Shown here: positions 47,780 through 57,854 of the stretch, piece after piece
How positions within the stretch are numbered: the stretch's first letter is position 1
Layout: each line of letters opens with the position of its first letter
From: CAADGV01 sp040290295
Lineage (GTDB): Bacteria; Bacteroidota; Ignavibacteria; UBA10030; UBA6906
Length of the DNA: 64,000 nucleotides
Assembly (NCBI GenBank): GCA_040290295.1
Contig: PSMW01000013.1
Location: 31,994-95,993, forward strand
Direction of reading: 5' to 3'
The notes under the pieces: model-generated
Told to the model about the DNA's origin: nothing
Database searches by the model: none
Seen by the model: only the letters and a program-made list of their open reading frames with translations
Position numbers and translations under genes: made by a program

Positions 47780-50700
47780 CTACTTCGACCACACGACTTG
47801 TCCTTCGTCCGTCACCGTCCAGAGCTTCCCGTTCTTCAGATAGAGCTTTTGCATCTCTGCCAGCGTAAAGGGGCGCGACCCTAACCGTCCGAAGATACTT
47901 ACTTGATTGCCACTCTCATCCACCGCACGATCGCGATCCATCGGCTTGGAGATCGCCAGCGCCTTGCCCGGTAGCTTGCGTGTCGCAATCAACTGAGGAA
48001 AAGGCTTCGGACTGAAACCGAGATAGCCGGGTGTTGTTTTTGGCGACGTCAATTGAATGACACGCAAGCCGTTTTTCCCATCGGCAACGTAAGCGAAGAG
48101 ACTGGCATTTGTCGAAGCCACCTTGACGCCGTGCGCATCGTTGATCTTCCCGTCCGCCGTGAAAATCTTTTCGAGCTTGATCGCTTCCGGATTCTCGACA
48201 TCGATAATCACGAGACCCTGCGTACCGGCGGCGACGTACGCGTACGTTCGAGCGACGTAAATATCTCGACCGCCTGCAAGCGGCACCGCACTTGCTTTTA
48301 CCACATTCGGCATCATAGGCGCGGTCACATCGATCACCTTCACTCCCTCTTCATCCACAACAAAGGCATAACGGAACTGCACGGCAACCGCCTTTGGGCG
48401 TTTGAGGAATGGTGCGCCTACTTCGGCAACAACGCGCGGCTTGAGCGGATCATCGACACTGACGATTACGATGCCACGATCGCAGCAGATGTACACATAA
48501 TTGCCTGCAATCACAAGGTTGACCGCTCCGTTCAACACACCGTTGGGGTTGAACGTCACCGCCCGCTCGAGAAAGTTGTTTCGAGGATCGGCATCGACAA
48601 GATTCATCACGTCAACCACAATCAAGCCCTCGTACAAGTCAGTGACGTACGCGTAGCTGTACAGCGGATGCCACGGTTGCTCTTGATTCTCCGGCCGGAC
48701 TTTGCGCCGCGCGTCAATGGGCATGTTGGTAGGGAGTGCGNNNNNNNNNNCCCGCCGTTGCGTAACGGCTCTTCACATGCGTATCCTGGCCCAGCGGCGA
48801 GACAGGAGCTGTTACAATACGTTCGGAGTACCCCTTGTTGTCGATGTTCGCAACATCGTATACGCGGAACCCATCCTCGCCGCACGCTGCATAGAGGTAC
48901 TCGCCCCGAAGTTGAACACCGAGCACGCTGCCGCTGTGTGTGAAGGCAGTTTCGAGTTGCTGATTGTTCTCGAGATGCTTCTTGTAATAATCGGGATACG
49001 CAATGCTGTACAAATAACTACCGATGACCGCCTGTGGTTCGTCGTTCTCCGTCACCTGTACAGCAGCAACACCGCCTTCGTCGGCGGCAACATACGCGTA
49101 CTTGCCCATGAAGTTCACGAAGTTGGTCCCTTGTAGAAGCAACTGCGCCATCCAAGCGTTATTGTCGTTCTTCGCGGATACGTGGCAATCGGTGCACGTG
49201 CGCGTCTCCTTTGCGCGCACAGTGTGGGCGAAGTGGGGATTGAATGCTTGACTGCTGTAGCCCGGCGTCGAGATGGGCGCCTGCTGGATGTAGATCTGTT
49301 CGCGGTTGGTGTTCACCGAACTTAACACTAACGCGCTCGACGAACGCACGGTCGTGATCTTGTTCCCCTTCGTGGTGCCGGTGAGGCCGAGCATGTAGCC
49401 GTCGTCGCGTAGCACTTGGGGATTGTACGTCGTCCAGTTGCGGGAAATCTCGCCTTCGTAGTGGTTCGTCGGCTTTCTCCAGTTCGCCTGTTGCGGGAGG
49501 TGGCAGCCGAAGCAGTTGGTGATCCACGAGGTATGACAACTCTGACACTCCATTTTCTTGTAGGAGTGTGCAAGCATCTCATCAGGCGTCGACGCACTGC
49601 CGATCGTTCCCTCCTTCGTCATCAAGTGCGCAGCTTCAGCTTTCGCGTTGTACCACGGTGATCCTTTGGTGTGCGAATCCACCGTCTGCATGATCTCCCA
49701 TTGCAAGGTATCGACGAGCGACGAGCGTTGAAGAATCTTTCCACCCGACTTGCGGAAGCGCCGCTCGCCAAAGGGCGTGAACAATGCCGTCAGGTCCGTG
49801 CCGCCCTGTGGGGCTGCAACGCCCGACGTTCGCAACGGAGCTTTCGCGTTCATCGTGCCGTGGCAATCCACACATTGAATCTCGACGGCATTATGAAACT
49901 CTCCAACCAACTTCCCGCTGCCGTGCGCATCTTGCTTGAAATGACAATCCACGCACTGCATTCCTTTTTCCAGATGAATGTCCTTGAGATGCACGGCTTT
50001 CGGGGCACGCTGACTTTCGGGTGAAAGCGTCTTCGGCGTCACGCCTTCGACGGGAACGACACCATCGAATTTGAATGGAGAATTGTCGGGAATGCCATTG
50101 CCGTCCTTGTCCAAGAGGTTGCCCTTGCGATCCCGCTTGAAGACGGCGCGAAACACCCATCCGTGCCCGTGATAATCCGAAAATTGAGTGTGAGAGAGTT
50201 GAGGGTTGAGTTTGCTGACGTCGGCAAGAAACTCATCATCACTCCACAGTCCACGCAGCACAGCTTCCTCCGGATTTCTCATCAGCATCTCGAACGCTTC
50301 AGCATTCGACGGGTATCTCTGCTGCTTCGGATACATCAGATCGCCGTCGGTCTCGTAATCCCACATTTGATAGCCGAGATACGTGTTGACGAACGCATTC
50401 GGCTGATGCATGTGGCAACTCATGCACTGGCTGGACGGGATCGAGCGCGTGAATTGATGTGTGATGGGATGTCCCGGTTCATTCTTCGGGATCGTTCTAT
50501 CGGCGCTGAAGGAGTAGCCGCGATTGCCGTAGCGCGCATACGGTCCCGCGTTGAACGGCGAACGGTCGTTCGCATACACAACATGACACGCCGTGCAGCC
50601 GCTCGAACGGTAATCACCCGGATGATCGTTGGTACCGAGGAAGGAGAGATGCGGATCGTTCAAACGCGTCTTGTGAATGTTCAGCACGGGTGAGCTGATA

Positions 50701-51458
50701 CGCAACTGCGTGCCCGGACCGCGATCGCTCAGCTTGTTGTCGGGTTTGCCCGGCTCCTCGAGCGGATTCGGAATGCCGATCTCCGACGGATTGATGCGCG
50801 AGATTTTCCCTCCACGCTCGAAACTCCTGAAGTTATCCGGCGGCTGCGTGACTTCCCATCGCGGCAACGGCACAACGAACGGTAATATCCCCTTCTTCTC
50901 CATCTCCTGTTTCGTTGGAGGAGGAACCGTATTGATCTTTTGAGGCTTGCCGTCGCTGCTGTAGCTCTCGCCGAGAATGTAGGTCTTCACCGGCACGATA
51001 CCGTTGTTGTAAACAGCTCCACCCCACAGCAGAGCCGAAGTCGTCATTATACTCTTCTTCACATTCGTCACAATCGGATCGGACGGCTGGTTATGGCAGG
51101 GCCCACACGCTTTGTCCGCTGCGCGCAAGTCCCCCGGATTTACGAACTGGACGAACTCCGGCGACTCTTTATTGAGGAGCGTGTATGAACGTTCGGGATT
51201 CGCGGACGATTTCCAGCGATCGGGAAAACGCGGCTTCACATGCGCAGCGTCCTTCGTCAGCGCGTCGGCGTTGCCGCCATGACAATCAATACAGCCAAGC
51301 TTCACTGCCGGATTTTTGTGCATCGGCTCGATGCCGCCGTGACACGTGAGGCAACCCTTGCTTTTACGATCGGCGTCTGCTTGGGTTTGGCGAAGCAGAT
51401 CAACTTGCTGCGCGTGCAGCGAAGAGACAAGAAAGAGAACGCAGAGCAGGTACTTCAT
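47780..51458 (-). CDS. Decahaem cytochrome c fused to an LVIVD-type propeller, interrupted by an N gap
   Basis: A protein of about 1220 aa with a signal peptide (KYLLCVLFLVSSLHAQ) from the ATG at 51458. It has ten CXXCH sites (CLTCH, CIDCH, CGPCH, CTACH, CMSCH, CVDCH twice, CQSCH, CFGCH, CTDCH) in the first 800 residues. The last 400 residues are repeats of the LVIVD type (for example AYVTDLYEGLIVVDV, AYVAAGTQGLVIIDV), probably a beta-propeller. Ten Ns at 48741-48750 break the gene; joining the sides directly keeps the frame (RYATAGALPTNMP). No type IX signal is seen. With the porin encoded just upstream it could form an outer-membrane conduit, or act in the periplasm. Confidence 0.88.
48741..48750. 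other. Assembly gap placeholder (10 N)
   Basis: Ten Ns lie within the decahaem-LVIVD gene. As with the first gap, the flanking frames match only if the true length is zero or a multiple of three. A direct join yields codons GCG GGC GCA CTC with no stop. Confidence 0.75.
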
Positions 51459-51612
51459 ACTCGACATATCGAACGTGATCGCGTTGTGGTTTGGTCTCTC
51501 TTCAAAGTCTGTTACGATTCTGTTCATGGCACCACGATCATCCTGAGCGCTGTCACGACACTTCTTGTCGGGATGCCGGGCACTTTTGTTCCCCTCGATC
51601 GCACTTCCGCCC

Positions 51613-53295
51613 TCAGTACGTAAACGCCAGCCCCACAGTCCCAGCGTAAAGGAGATCATCCTTCTCATAAATATCCTTGAAGCCGGCAAGCGGCTTGAAC
51701 GCCGCGATAGCGAGCGTAATGATCGCGTTGTTGTTCAAGAAGGGCCGATAGATGACGCCGAGACTCAGATCCATTCCAATCTGCTTGTGAATCGCATTCT
51801 GGTTGATGAAGTCCTGCAGCACGGCGGTGTTAACGAAGCGAAGATAGCTGAGATTGAACAACGCTTTGAGCTTTGGCGTCACTTCAGCATCGTAACCGAC
51901 GTTCAGCAGAACCAGTCCCGGATTGACGAAATTCGCTTGACCTTCCAACTTGCTGCTGCGCAGCGTCGGGAGAAAACTCAGCTTCTGCACCAAACCGACC
52001 GCCTGCAAGCCGATGCGTTGCGAATTCCAATAGCTGAACGCTCCTCCCGCAAACACCGGAGCATCCAGAATCGCGTCAAAACCTTTCCCGACATCATCGG
52101 AGATGTTGTCATCGCCCGAGGCATACAGTCCCGCCATCCTGAACCGTTGCCAATCGTCATCCACCGAAAGCTCCAGTGCCGCCATCTGCGCGTTGATGCT
52201 GATCTTCCTTCCTGCAAACGAATTGAAATCATCCGTGCCGAACGCCTGATAGAATGCGTGCGTGATGTTCAGCCAATCCAAGTGTCCATCACCCGTCCAG
52301 CCGACGTAGTATGCTTTGATGTCGTGCGTGCGGGTGTTGCCTGCAATCGCCGGACGCACGAGGAAGCCGTTCTCATCGTAATGCACACTCGGCTTGTCGT
52401 GATTGAAATGAACACTGAACTGCGTCGTGTAGCCCAACGCCCACCAATCCTGAATGTACACGCTGGCTATGGCGACATCTTGCTCTCGTTTTTTGAAGAC
52501 CGTATTCAACTCGCTGTTCGTTTCCTTTTCCAGCATCGGAAGGAAGATGAGATTCCATTGAATGCGATTCGAGTTCAGATTGCCGAAGAGTCGGGCGCCA
52601 AGATTGAAGTCGCTGAAGAGGAAGCCGCGAAAATCGCTTGCGAATTTTTGAATGCCGACCTTCAACGAAACGAAATCGTAGCGGTCGCTCACGTCGAACA
52701 GGTGCTTCTCGACGAACAATTCCTGGAAGCCGATATGATTTTCTGTTCGCGTGTCGCCTTTGCGTACGTTGATGTTGACGGCGTTGAATTCTTTCAGCTT
52801 GGTGTAGTTAAGATTGAAGACCGCTGTTGCTTTCACTTCCCAATCGCGCGGGCGATACGCGGTCTGTCCGCCGTAGAATTCTACCGAGAGTTTTGTGAAG
52901 ACATTGTTCAGCATACGATCGTTGCGACCGAAGAACGGATCACTCTCCGGCTCGCGCGTGCTCACGCCGATGGGCGTGGGGCTTTTAACCAACTCGAAAA
53001 CATTCTCGGCCGTTGCCGTCAGAATCAAGAACGTATTCTGTCCGATGATCGGACAATCCCCTTTCAAAACATTTTGGTTGTAAGGATCGAGGGTGCTGCC
53101 TTCGACACTCAACTCGTGCGGCGGTGCCTTGATGCGCCAGCGATCTTCGATCACTTCAAAATCAGGAATGGTTGTTTGGATCGAATCGCTTGGCGTGCGG
53201 GTGGTGTCTGTCGGTTGCTGAGCGAACGCCGGCGAGAATCCGGGAACGGCGGCGACAGCCAAAGCGAAAAGGGAAAGAGGAAAGCGCTGATGCAT
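51613..53295 (-). CDS. Outer-membrane porin-like protein
   Basis: A protein of 560 aa with a signal peptide (about 1-25, ending SPAFAQ), long runs of alternating polar and hydrophobic residues typical of barrel strands (for example WEVKATAVFNLNYTKL, TTQFSVHFNHD), and a C-terminal Phe-Thr-Tyr. No haem motif. The length fits a barrel of roughly 20 or more strands. It lies immediately upstream of the decahaem-LVIVD gene. In known porin-cytochrome conduits a barrel of this size surrounds a multihaem cytochrome, but the sequence shows no specific similarity I can name. Its ATG overlaps the stop of the GlcG-like gene (TAATG). Confidence 0.8.
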   Translation of the reverse strand: MHQRFPLSLFALAVAAVPGFSPAFAQQPTDTTRTPSDSIQTTIPDFEVIEDRWRIKAPPHELSVEGSTLDPYNQNVLKGDCPIIGQNTFLILTATAENVFELVKSPTPIGVSTREPESDPFFGRNDRMLNNVFTKLSVEFYGGQTAYRPRDWEVKATAVFNLNYTKLKEFNAVNINVRKGDTRTENHIGFQELFVEKHLFDVSDRYDFVSLKVGIQKFASDFRGFLFSDFNLGARLFGNLNSNRIQWNLIFLPMLEKETNSELNTVFKKREQDVAIASVYIQDWWALGYTTQFSVHFNHDKPSVHYDENGFLVRPAIAGNTRTHDIKAYYVGWTGDGHLDWLNITHAFYQAFGTDDFNSFAGRKISINAQMAALELSVDDDWQRFRMAGLYASGDDNISDDVGKGFDAILDAPVFAGGAFSYWNSQRIGLQAVGLVQKLSFLPTLRSSKLEGQANFVNPGLVLLNVGYDAEVTPKLKALFNLSYLRFVNTAVLQDFINQNAIHKQIGMDLSLGVIYRPFLNNNAIITLAIAAFKPLAGFKDIYEKDDLLYAGTVGLAFTY

Positions 53296-54870
53296 TATCG
53301 AATCTCCGGCTGACGCGGGAACTTGACATACGGGAGGCGAACGCCTTTGTAGAAGAACTGATCACAACGGATGTCAACAGGTGGCTCAAAGCCTCGAGCA
53401 CCGGCTGCAGCAATCAAATCATCTTGATCGACGCCGTCGCCGCTTATGCCGATGGCACCGACAAGCTGACCGTTCTTGTACAGAGGTATGCCGCCGGGGA
53501 AGATGGTAACACCGTTGCCACGATTGGCTCCGAAGTTCGGGAGCCCTTGTTCCAGCAGGCGGAATTGATACACGAAGTTCGTTCCCTCGAACAGCGGTCC
53601 CGGTTCGATACGATGACCGAGAGAATCGCGGTCGATACCCGGTGGAAAGAAATCCTGTGCAAGAAATCCCACGGCACGCGTCGTCACGGCCAGAGGCCAA
53701 GCCGAGAATCGTTCGCAGCCGATGACTGAACTCCCTGTTATTCACTGCATTCGGATTGTAGGGATTACTGAAGACGAGTGCAGTGCGCGCCTTCTGCACG
53801 CTCACATCGAAGCTGAAGATTGTTGCATCGGGAGTGCGCCACACACCGAGCACGGAACCATCCACATCAACAACTGCGATGAAGACCTGCGACGGCGCGC
53901 CAACAGGGCGGCGAATGGCCGCGCGTGTGCGCGCGGCTTGTGCAGCCGCACGCTGGATGATACCATCAACCTCGACACGACTCAAGAGCGATCCGGCGCG
54001 AATCGGAAAGTTGAACCCCCCTCCCAACATCACGACACCCTCGTCGGGAAACCGTTGTGTCGGCGTCGCTCGGACTGGGTACGCGGAATCGACTGCACCG
54101 AGTGCAAGCGCATTTGCAAATGTGAATGTGAAATTCGTGGATGGGGTTTCGGATGTGGCGTACAGGAAGCGAATCCCATCGATGAAAATGCGATCGCCTC
54201 GCTTGCCCTCGGGGACAGAATATCCGCTTACGGCACCGAGAGCGATCACCTCATCCAGACTTCGCCCCGTGCACAGTTGCGCGTTGAACTCCGAGCTTGC
54301 ACCAATGACACCGATGCCGCCCGCAAGACAACCGCCTTTGTAGATCGGAATCCCGCCCGGTAGGTCGCTCAGCGCGTTGCCGTTCGGCATGATGTCGCTC
54401 CCCGGCAAACTCGACAAGCCGACACCGAAGAGCGGACCGGCGGGTGCGTTCGCGACGCCCGGCGGAAAATGTGAGCGAGTAATGAAGCAGGCAGTCGTTG
54501 TGGAGAAGGCATGCCCATTACTGCTTAAGAATGCCGCCGTACGCGCTTTGCGGATGCATGTATCGACTGTCGTAACCTGAACGGAGGTGTTGTTCACCGT
54601 CAAGGGCGCAGAGGAAGAACGCGCGCCGGTCATGCGAAACACGCCGAGAATATTCCCCTCTCTGTCGGAGATAGCAATTGTTACTTTTTGATTGAGGCGC
54701 TGCGCCAGCTCGACTGCGTGAGCGATGATCGTTTCGACTTCGGACTGGGTGAGAGCGGGGGTGCATATCTCAGGTCCGCCCGGGGAAGGAGGCACCTCGT
54801 CGCAGGATGGGAAGATGGAACAAGTAACCGCAAGGCAAAAAGCCAGTCGTACCAATGAACGCATAGCCAT
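53295..54870 (-). CDS. Lipoprotein with two GlcG/HbpS domains, frameshifted
   Basis: From the ATG at 54870 a lipoprotein signal ends in FPSC, followed by two GlcG/HbpS (DUF336) domains. The first (about 50-250) begins QSEVETIIAHAVELAQRL and has ISDREGNILGVFR and GGIPIYKGGCLAGGIGV; the second (about 290-520) repeats this with VDVDGSVLGVWR and GGIPLYKNGQLVGAIGI. HbpS of this family binds haem and senses redox stress in Streptomyces. The frame breaks between RLRT and FSAWPLAV near 53700-53715; dropping one base there restores a continuous protein to 53295 (about 524 aa). The break may be an assembly error. It is the first gene of the cytochrome unit and is coupled to the porin gene through TAATG. 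Confidence 0.82.
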
Positions 54871-55220
54871 AACTTTCTCTTTGCAGATGAGAAGCAAGTA
54901 AGTCAACGGACTCTCCGTACCCGCACAATGGACAGCCTTCTCCTCACTGTTGGAGCGCGCTGTATTGTACGAGGAGCGAGAACGAAATGCAAGAAGAGAA
55001 CAACAATTACTGTGCTTTGCTTCACAGCGTGCAGGGGGCGAAAGTCAGGCGAAGGTGAGAGGATTCGTGAGCCGAGAGGAACAGCGACGAGGAATGAGAC
55101 GAGGGGTCTCATGCACGGTGCGGCTTGTACGAAACGATCAGGTAGTCCGTCAATTCCGAGATCGAGCGGGATACTGAGCTGGTTGACCGTTTGTTCTCCT
55201 CGCGCGTGGTTGTGCAGGTT
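54871..55220. promoter_or_regulatory. Upstream region of the cytochrome-signalling unit
   Basis: A stretch of 350 bases without a gene, between the end of gnd and the start of the GlcG-like gene, both on the minus strand. It must hold the gnd transcript end and the promoter for the long downstream unit. A perfect 7-bp inverted repeat, ATGAGAC-GAGGG-GTCTCAT, at 55094-55112 is the one clear element. It has no T tract on either side, so an operator is as likely as a terminator. No -10/-35 pair was convincing. Confidence 0.4.
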
Positions 55221-56672
55221 CTATGCACTGTATGTAGTCGAGGCAGTCTCTCCCCCTCGTCCTGTCCAATTGGTGTGAAAGAACTCGCCGCGCCTCCGGT
55301 CGATGCGTTCGTACTGATGCGCACCGAAATAATCACGTTGGGCTTGGAGGAGATTTGCGGGTAGGCGGCTGCAACGCAAGCCGTCGTAGAAAGCAAGCGC
55401 TGTGGCGTGTGCCGGAATCCACACCCCCTGTACAACTGCTGTCGAGACCACACGCCGCCATCCATTCTGCGCCTCTGCAAGTGTATTCTTGAAGAACGGG
55501 TCGAACAACAAGTTGCTGAGATGCGGCTCCTTGTCGTACGCCGCTTTGATTTTGTCCAGAAACGCTGAACGAATGATGCAGCCGCCTCGCCAAAGCAATG
55601 CAATGCCGCCGTAGTTTAAGTCCCAATGGTACTCCTTCGCCGCCTCCTCCATCAACATATAGCCTTGCGCGTACGATATGAGCTTCGAGGCATACAACGC
55701 CTTTTCAAGATCGGCGATGAACGTCGAACGATCGCCCGAAAATTTCGGTTTCGGTCCAACGAGAATGCCGGAGGCTTTCACACGTTCCTCTTTCATCGCG
55801 GACAGGCAACGCCCGAACACCGCTTCGGCAATCAACGTCAGCGGAATGCCGAGGTCGAGTGCCGTCACGCCCGTCCATTTGCCGGTTCCCTTTTGACCCG
55901 CAGTGTCGAGAATCTTATCGACCAACGGCTTGCCATCGGTGTCTTTGTACGCGAGAATATCGCGAGTGATCTCGATGAGATAACTCTTCAGTTCTCCTTC
56001 GTTCCACTGTTTGAACACCTCATGCATTTCATCGGCGGTCATGCCGAGCAGGTCTTTCATCAACTGATACGCCTCGGTAATCAGTTGCATATCGCCGTAC
56101 TCGATACCGTTGTGGACCATCTTCACGAAATGTCCCGCACCGTCGGATCCCACCCAGTCACAGCACGGAGTGCCATCGGCGACTTTCGCGGCAATCGCTT
56201 GGAAGATCGGCTTCACGTGGGGCCATGCCACAGCCGAACCGCCGGGCATAATCGACGGACCTGTCAACGCTCCTTCTTCTCCGCCGGAAACGCCCGTGCC
56301 GATATACAAAAACCCTCTGCTCTCGACATACTTCGTCCGACGGATCGTGTCGGAGAAGTGACTGTTGCCGCCATCGATGATGATGTCACCCGGCGAAAGA
56401 TGCGGTACGAGCAATTCGATGAGATCATCGACAGGTTTGCCTGCTTTCACCATGAGCATCACACGTCGAGGTACTTTGAGCGCTGCAACCAACTCTTCAA
56501 TCGAGTGCGCACCGATGATCTTCTTCCCTTTTGCGCGACCGCTCACGAAGTTGTCCACCTTCTCGACTGTACGATTGTACACCGCGACCGTGAAGCCGTG
56601 GTTTTCCATATTGAGCACAAGATTCTCACCCATCACGGCAAGCCCGATGAGACCGATATCAGCGTTCCCCAT
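55221..56672 (-). CDS. gnd: 6-phosphogluconate dehydrogenase, decarboxylating
   Basis: Oxidative pentose-phosphate enzyme: 6-phosphogluconate + NADP to ribulose-5-phosphate + CO2; 483 aa, the long dimeric form. The N-terminal motif is IGLIGLAVMGENLVLNMENHG, then IIDGGNSHFSDT, the catalytic Lys region GHFVKMVHNGIEYGDMQL, and the C-terminal HTNWTGRGG that reaches into the partner subunit. GGAG before the ATG supports the start at 56672. It would supply NADPH for reductive steps. It stands alone upstream of the cytochrome unit. Confidence 0.98.
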   Translation of the reverse strand: MGNADIGLIGLAVMGENLVLNMENHGFTVAVYNRTVEKVDNFVSGRAKGKKIIGAHSIEELVAALKVPRRVMLMVKAGKPVDDLIELLVPHLSPGDIIIDGGNSHFSDTIRRTKYVESRGFLYIGTGVSGGEEGALTGPSIMPGGSAVAWPHVKPIFQAIAAKVADGTPCCDWVGSDGAGHFVKMVHNGIEYGDMQLITEAYQLMKDLLGMTADEMHEVFKQWNEGELKSYLIEITRDILAYKDTDGKPLVDKILDTAGQKGTGKWTGVTALDLGIPLTLIAEAVFGRCLSAMKEERVKASGILVGPKPKFSGDRSTFIADLEKALYASKLISYAQGYMLMEEAAKEYHWDLNYGGIALLWRGGCIIRSAFLDKIKAAYDKEPHLSNLLFDPFFKNTLAEAQNGWRRVVSTAVVQGVWIPAHATALAFYDGLRCSRLPANLLQAQRDYFGAHQYERIDRRRGEFFHTNWTGRGGETASTTYSA

Positions 56673-56810
56673 GCTTTCTTCTCCGATGTGTGTCGAACAT
56701 GTGAATGGTCATGGTGCGTTAAATCCTCATCGCCGCGAAACCACGATCGGGCATGCTGCCTTCTCCAAAGCGAAGTCCTCCCGATGCAGCGCCATCGTAC
56801 CGTCACATTC

Positions 56811-56840
56811 AAAAAAAGAAGCGCCGAGAGAACTCGGCGC
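56811..56840 (-). terminator. Rho-independent terminator after tRNA-Phe
   Basis: A perfect 8-bp stem, GCGCCGAG/CTCGGCGC, with loop AGAA at 56821-56840, is followed on the minus strand by TTCTTTTTTT (56811-56820). It lies eight bases past the tRNA 3' end, so it ends the tRNA transcript before gnd. Confidence 0.9.
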
Positions 56841-56848
56841 TCATCGAG

Positions 56849-56921
56849 TGGACAGGGACGGAATCGAACCGCCGACACATGGATTTTCAGTCCATTGCTC
56901 TACCAACTGAGCTACCTGTCC
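56849..56921 (-). tRNA. tRNA-Phe (anticodon GAA)
   Basis: A full cloverleaf of 73 bases on the minus strand. The acceptor stem is GGACAGG/CCTGTCC with discriminator A at 56849. The D-arm contains AGCTCAGTTGGTAGAGC. The anticodon arm is ATGGA-CTGAAAA-TCCAT, giving anticodon GAA. The T-arm contains GGTTCGATTCC. The 3' CCA is not encoded. Confidence 0.97.
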
Positions 56922-56988
56922 GTTCATACCCTTGAGTGAGAAGGGCTACCAAAGTATAAGAATTTTCCCGTTGACTCGAAAGTGTGCT

Positions 56989-57834
56989 CTAATCGTACTT
57001 CTCGACACTTTTCGGTCCGATGTATTGGACGACATCCTCTCCTCCATCGACGCGAATCACGTTGCCCGAAACGAAGTAGGCATCCTCGTGCGCGAGGAGG
57101 CAAATCGCCTTTGCAATATCCTCGGGCGTGCAGTTGCGCAACGATGGATTGCGCGCCTTGGCAACTTCGAGCATCTCGATGGCGCCGGGGATCTTCCGTA
57201 GCGCGGGCGTGTCGGTAACGCCGCCGAGGATCGCGTTGGCGGTGATGCCGAGAGGACCAAGCTCGAGCGCTATTTGACGGATATAGGATTCGAGGGCCGC
57301 TTTCGCCGCCGAGACCGCGCCGTAATTCAACAACACCGAGTGGCCGCCGGATGATGTCATCGCGAAGATGCGACCGCCACGCTTCATCAACCCTCGCTCG
57401 ACAACGGCTTGCGTCCAATACACCAACGAGTTTGCCATCACGTCCATCGTCATCTCGACTTGCGCCTGTGTGAGCGAAGCGCCCGGCTTGGGCGAAACGA
57501 GAGGCTTCAAGCTGCCGAAGGCGAGCGAATGCATCAACACACGGATGGTATTGGACGGATCAGTCGAGAATTCATTTTTGATCGTGTCCAACACCTCGGC
57601 GCGTTTTTGCGCATCGGTTGCATTGATATTAAAATAGCGAACGTTCACGCCGCAGCTTTCCAACTCTTTGATCAACGCCTCGACCGCAGGCATTCCCGCA
57701 GCCCGATCGAAGTGGACGCCGATGATGCTCATTCCATGGCGTGCAAGCTCACGCGCAGTTGCCGCACCAAAGCCGCTGGATGCGCCAAGTATAAGCCCCC
57801 ATTCGTTCTTGCTGTAGGAATATGTGGATTTCAC
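56989..57834 (-). CDS. SDR-family enoyl-ACP reductase-like protein
   Basis: Short-chain dehydrogenase of 281 aa. The dinucleotide site is GLILGASSGFGAATA, the ordinary SDR glycine pattern, while the catalytic pair lies in YGAVSAAK, a Tyr-x6-Lys spacing typical of FabI/FabL enoyl reductases and not the common Tyr-x3-Lys. VLMHSLAFGSLKPL also resembles the 'HSLAF' motif of enoyl reductases. It probably reduces trans-2-enoyl-ACP in fatty acid elongation. The start is a GTG at 57834, with AAAGG six bases upstream. It lies 20 bases after glmS and is probably cotranscribed with it. Confidence 0.82.
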   Translation of the reverse strand: MKSTYSYSKNEWGLILGASSGFGAATARELARHGMSIIGVHFDRAAGMPAVEALIKELESCGVNVRYFNINATDAQKRAEVLDTIKNEFSTDPSNTIRVLMHSLAFGSLKPLVSPKPGASLTQAQVEMTMDVMANSLVYWTQAVVERGLMKRGGRIFAMTSSGGHSVLLNYGAVSAAKAALESYIRQIALELGPLGITANAILGGVTDTPALRKIPGAIEMLEVAKARNPSLRNCTPEDIAKAICLLAHEDAYFVSGNVIRVDGGEDVVQYIGPKSVEKYD

Positions 57835-57854
57835 TCGTTGCCTTTCTTCGTTGA

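Noticed and set aside
51565..53313. 582-codon open frame on the plus strand
   Set aside because: It is the exact antisense of the porin gene, has no ribosome site, and its sequence is a low-complexity mirror of the barrel protein. The porin has a signal peptide and coherent strands.
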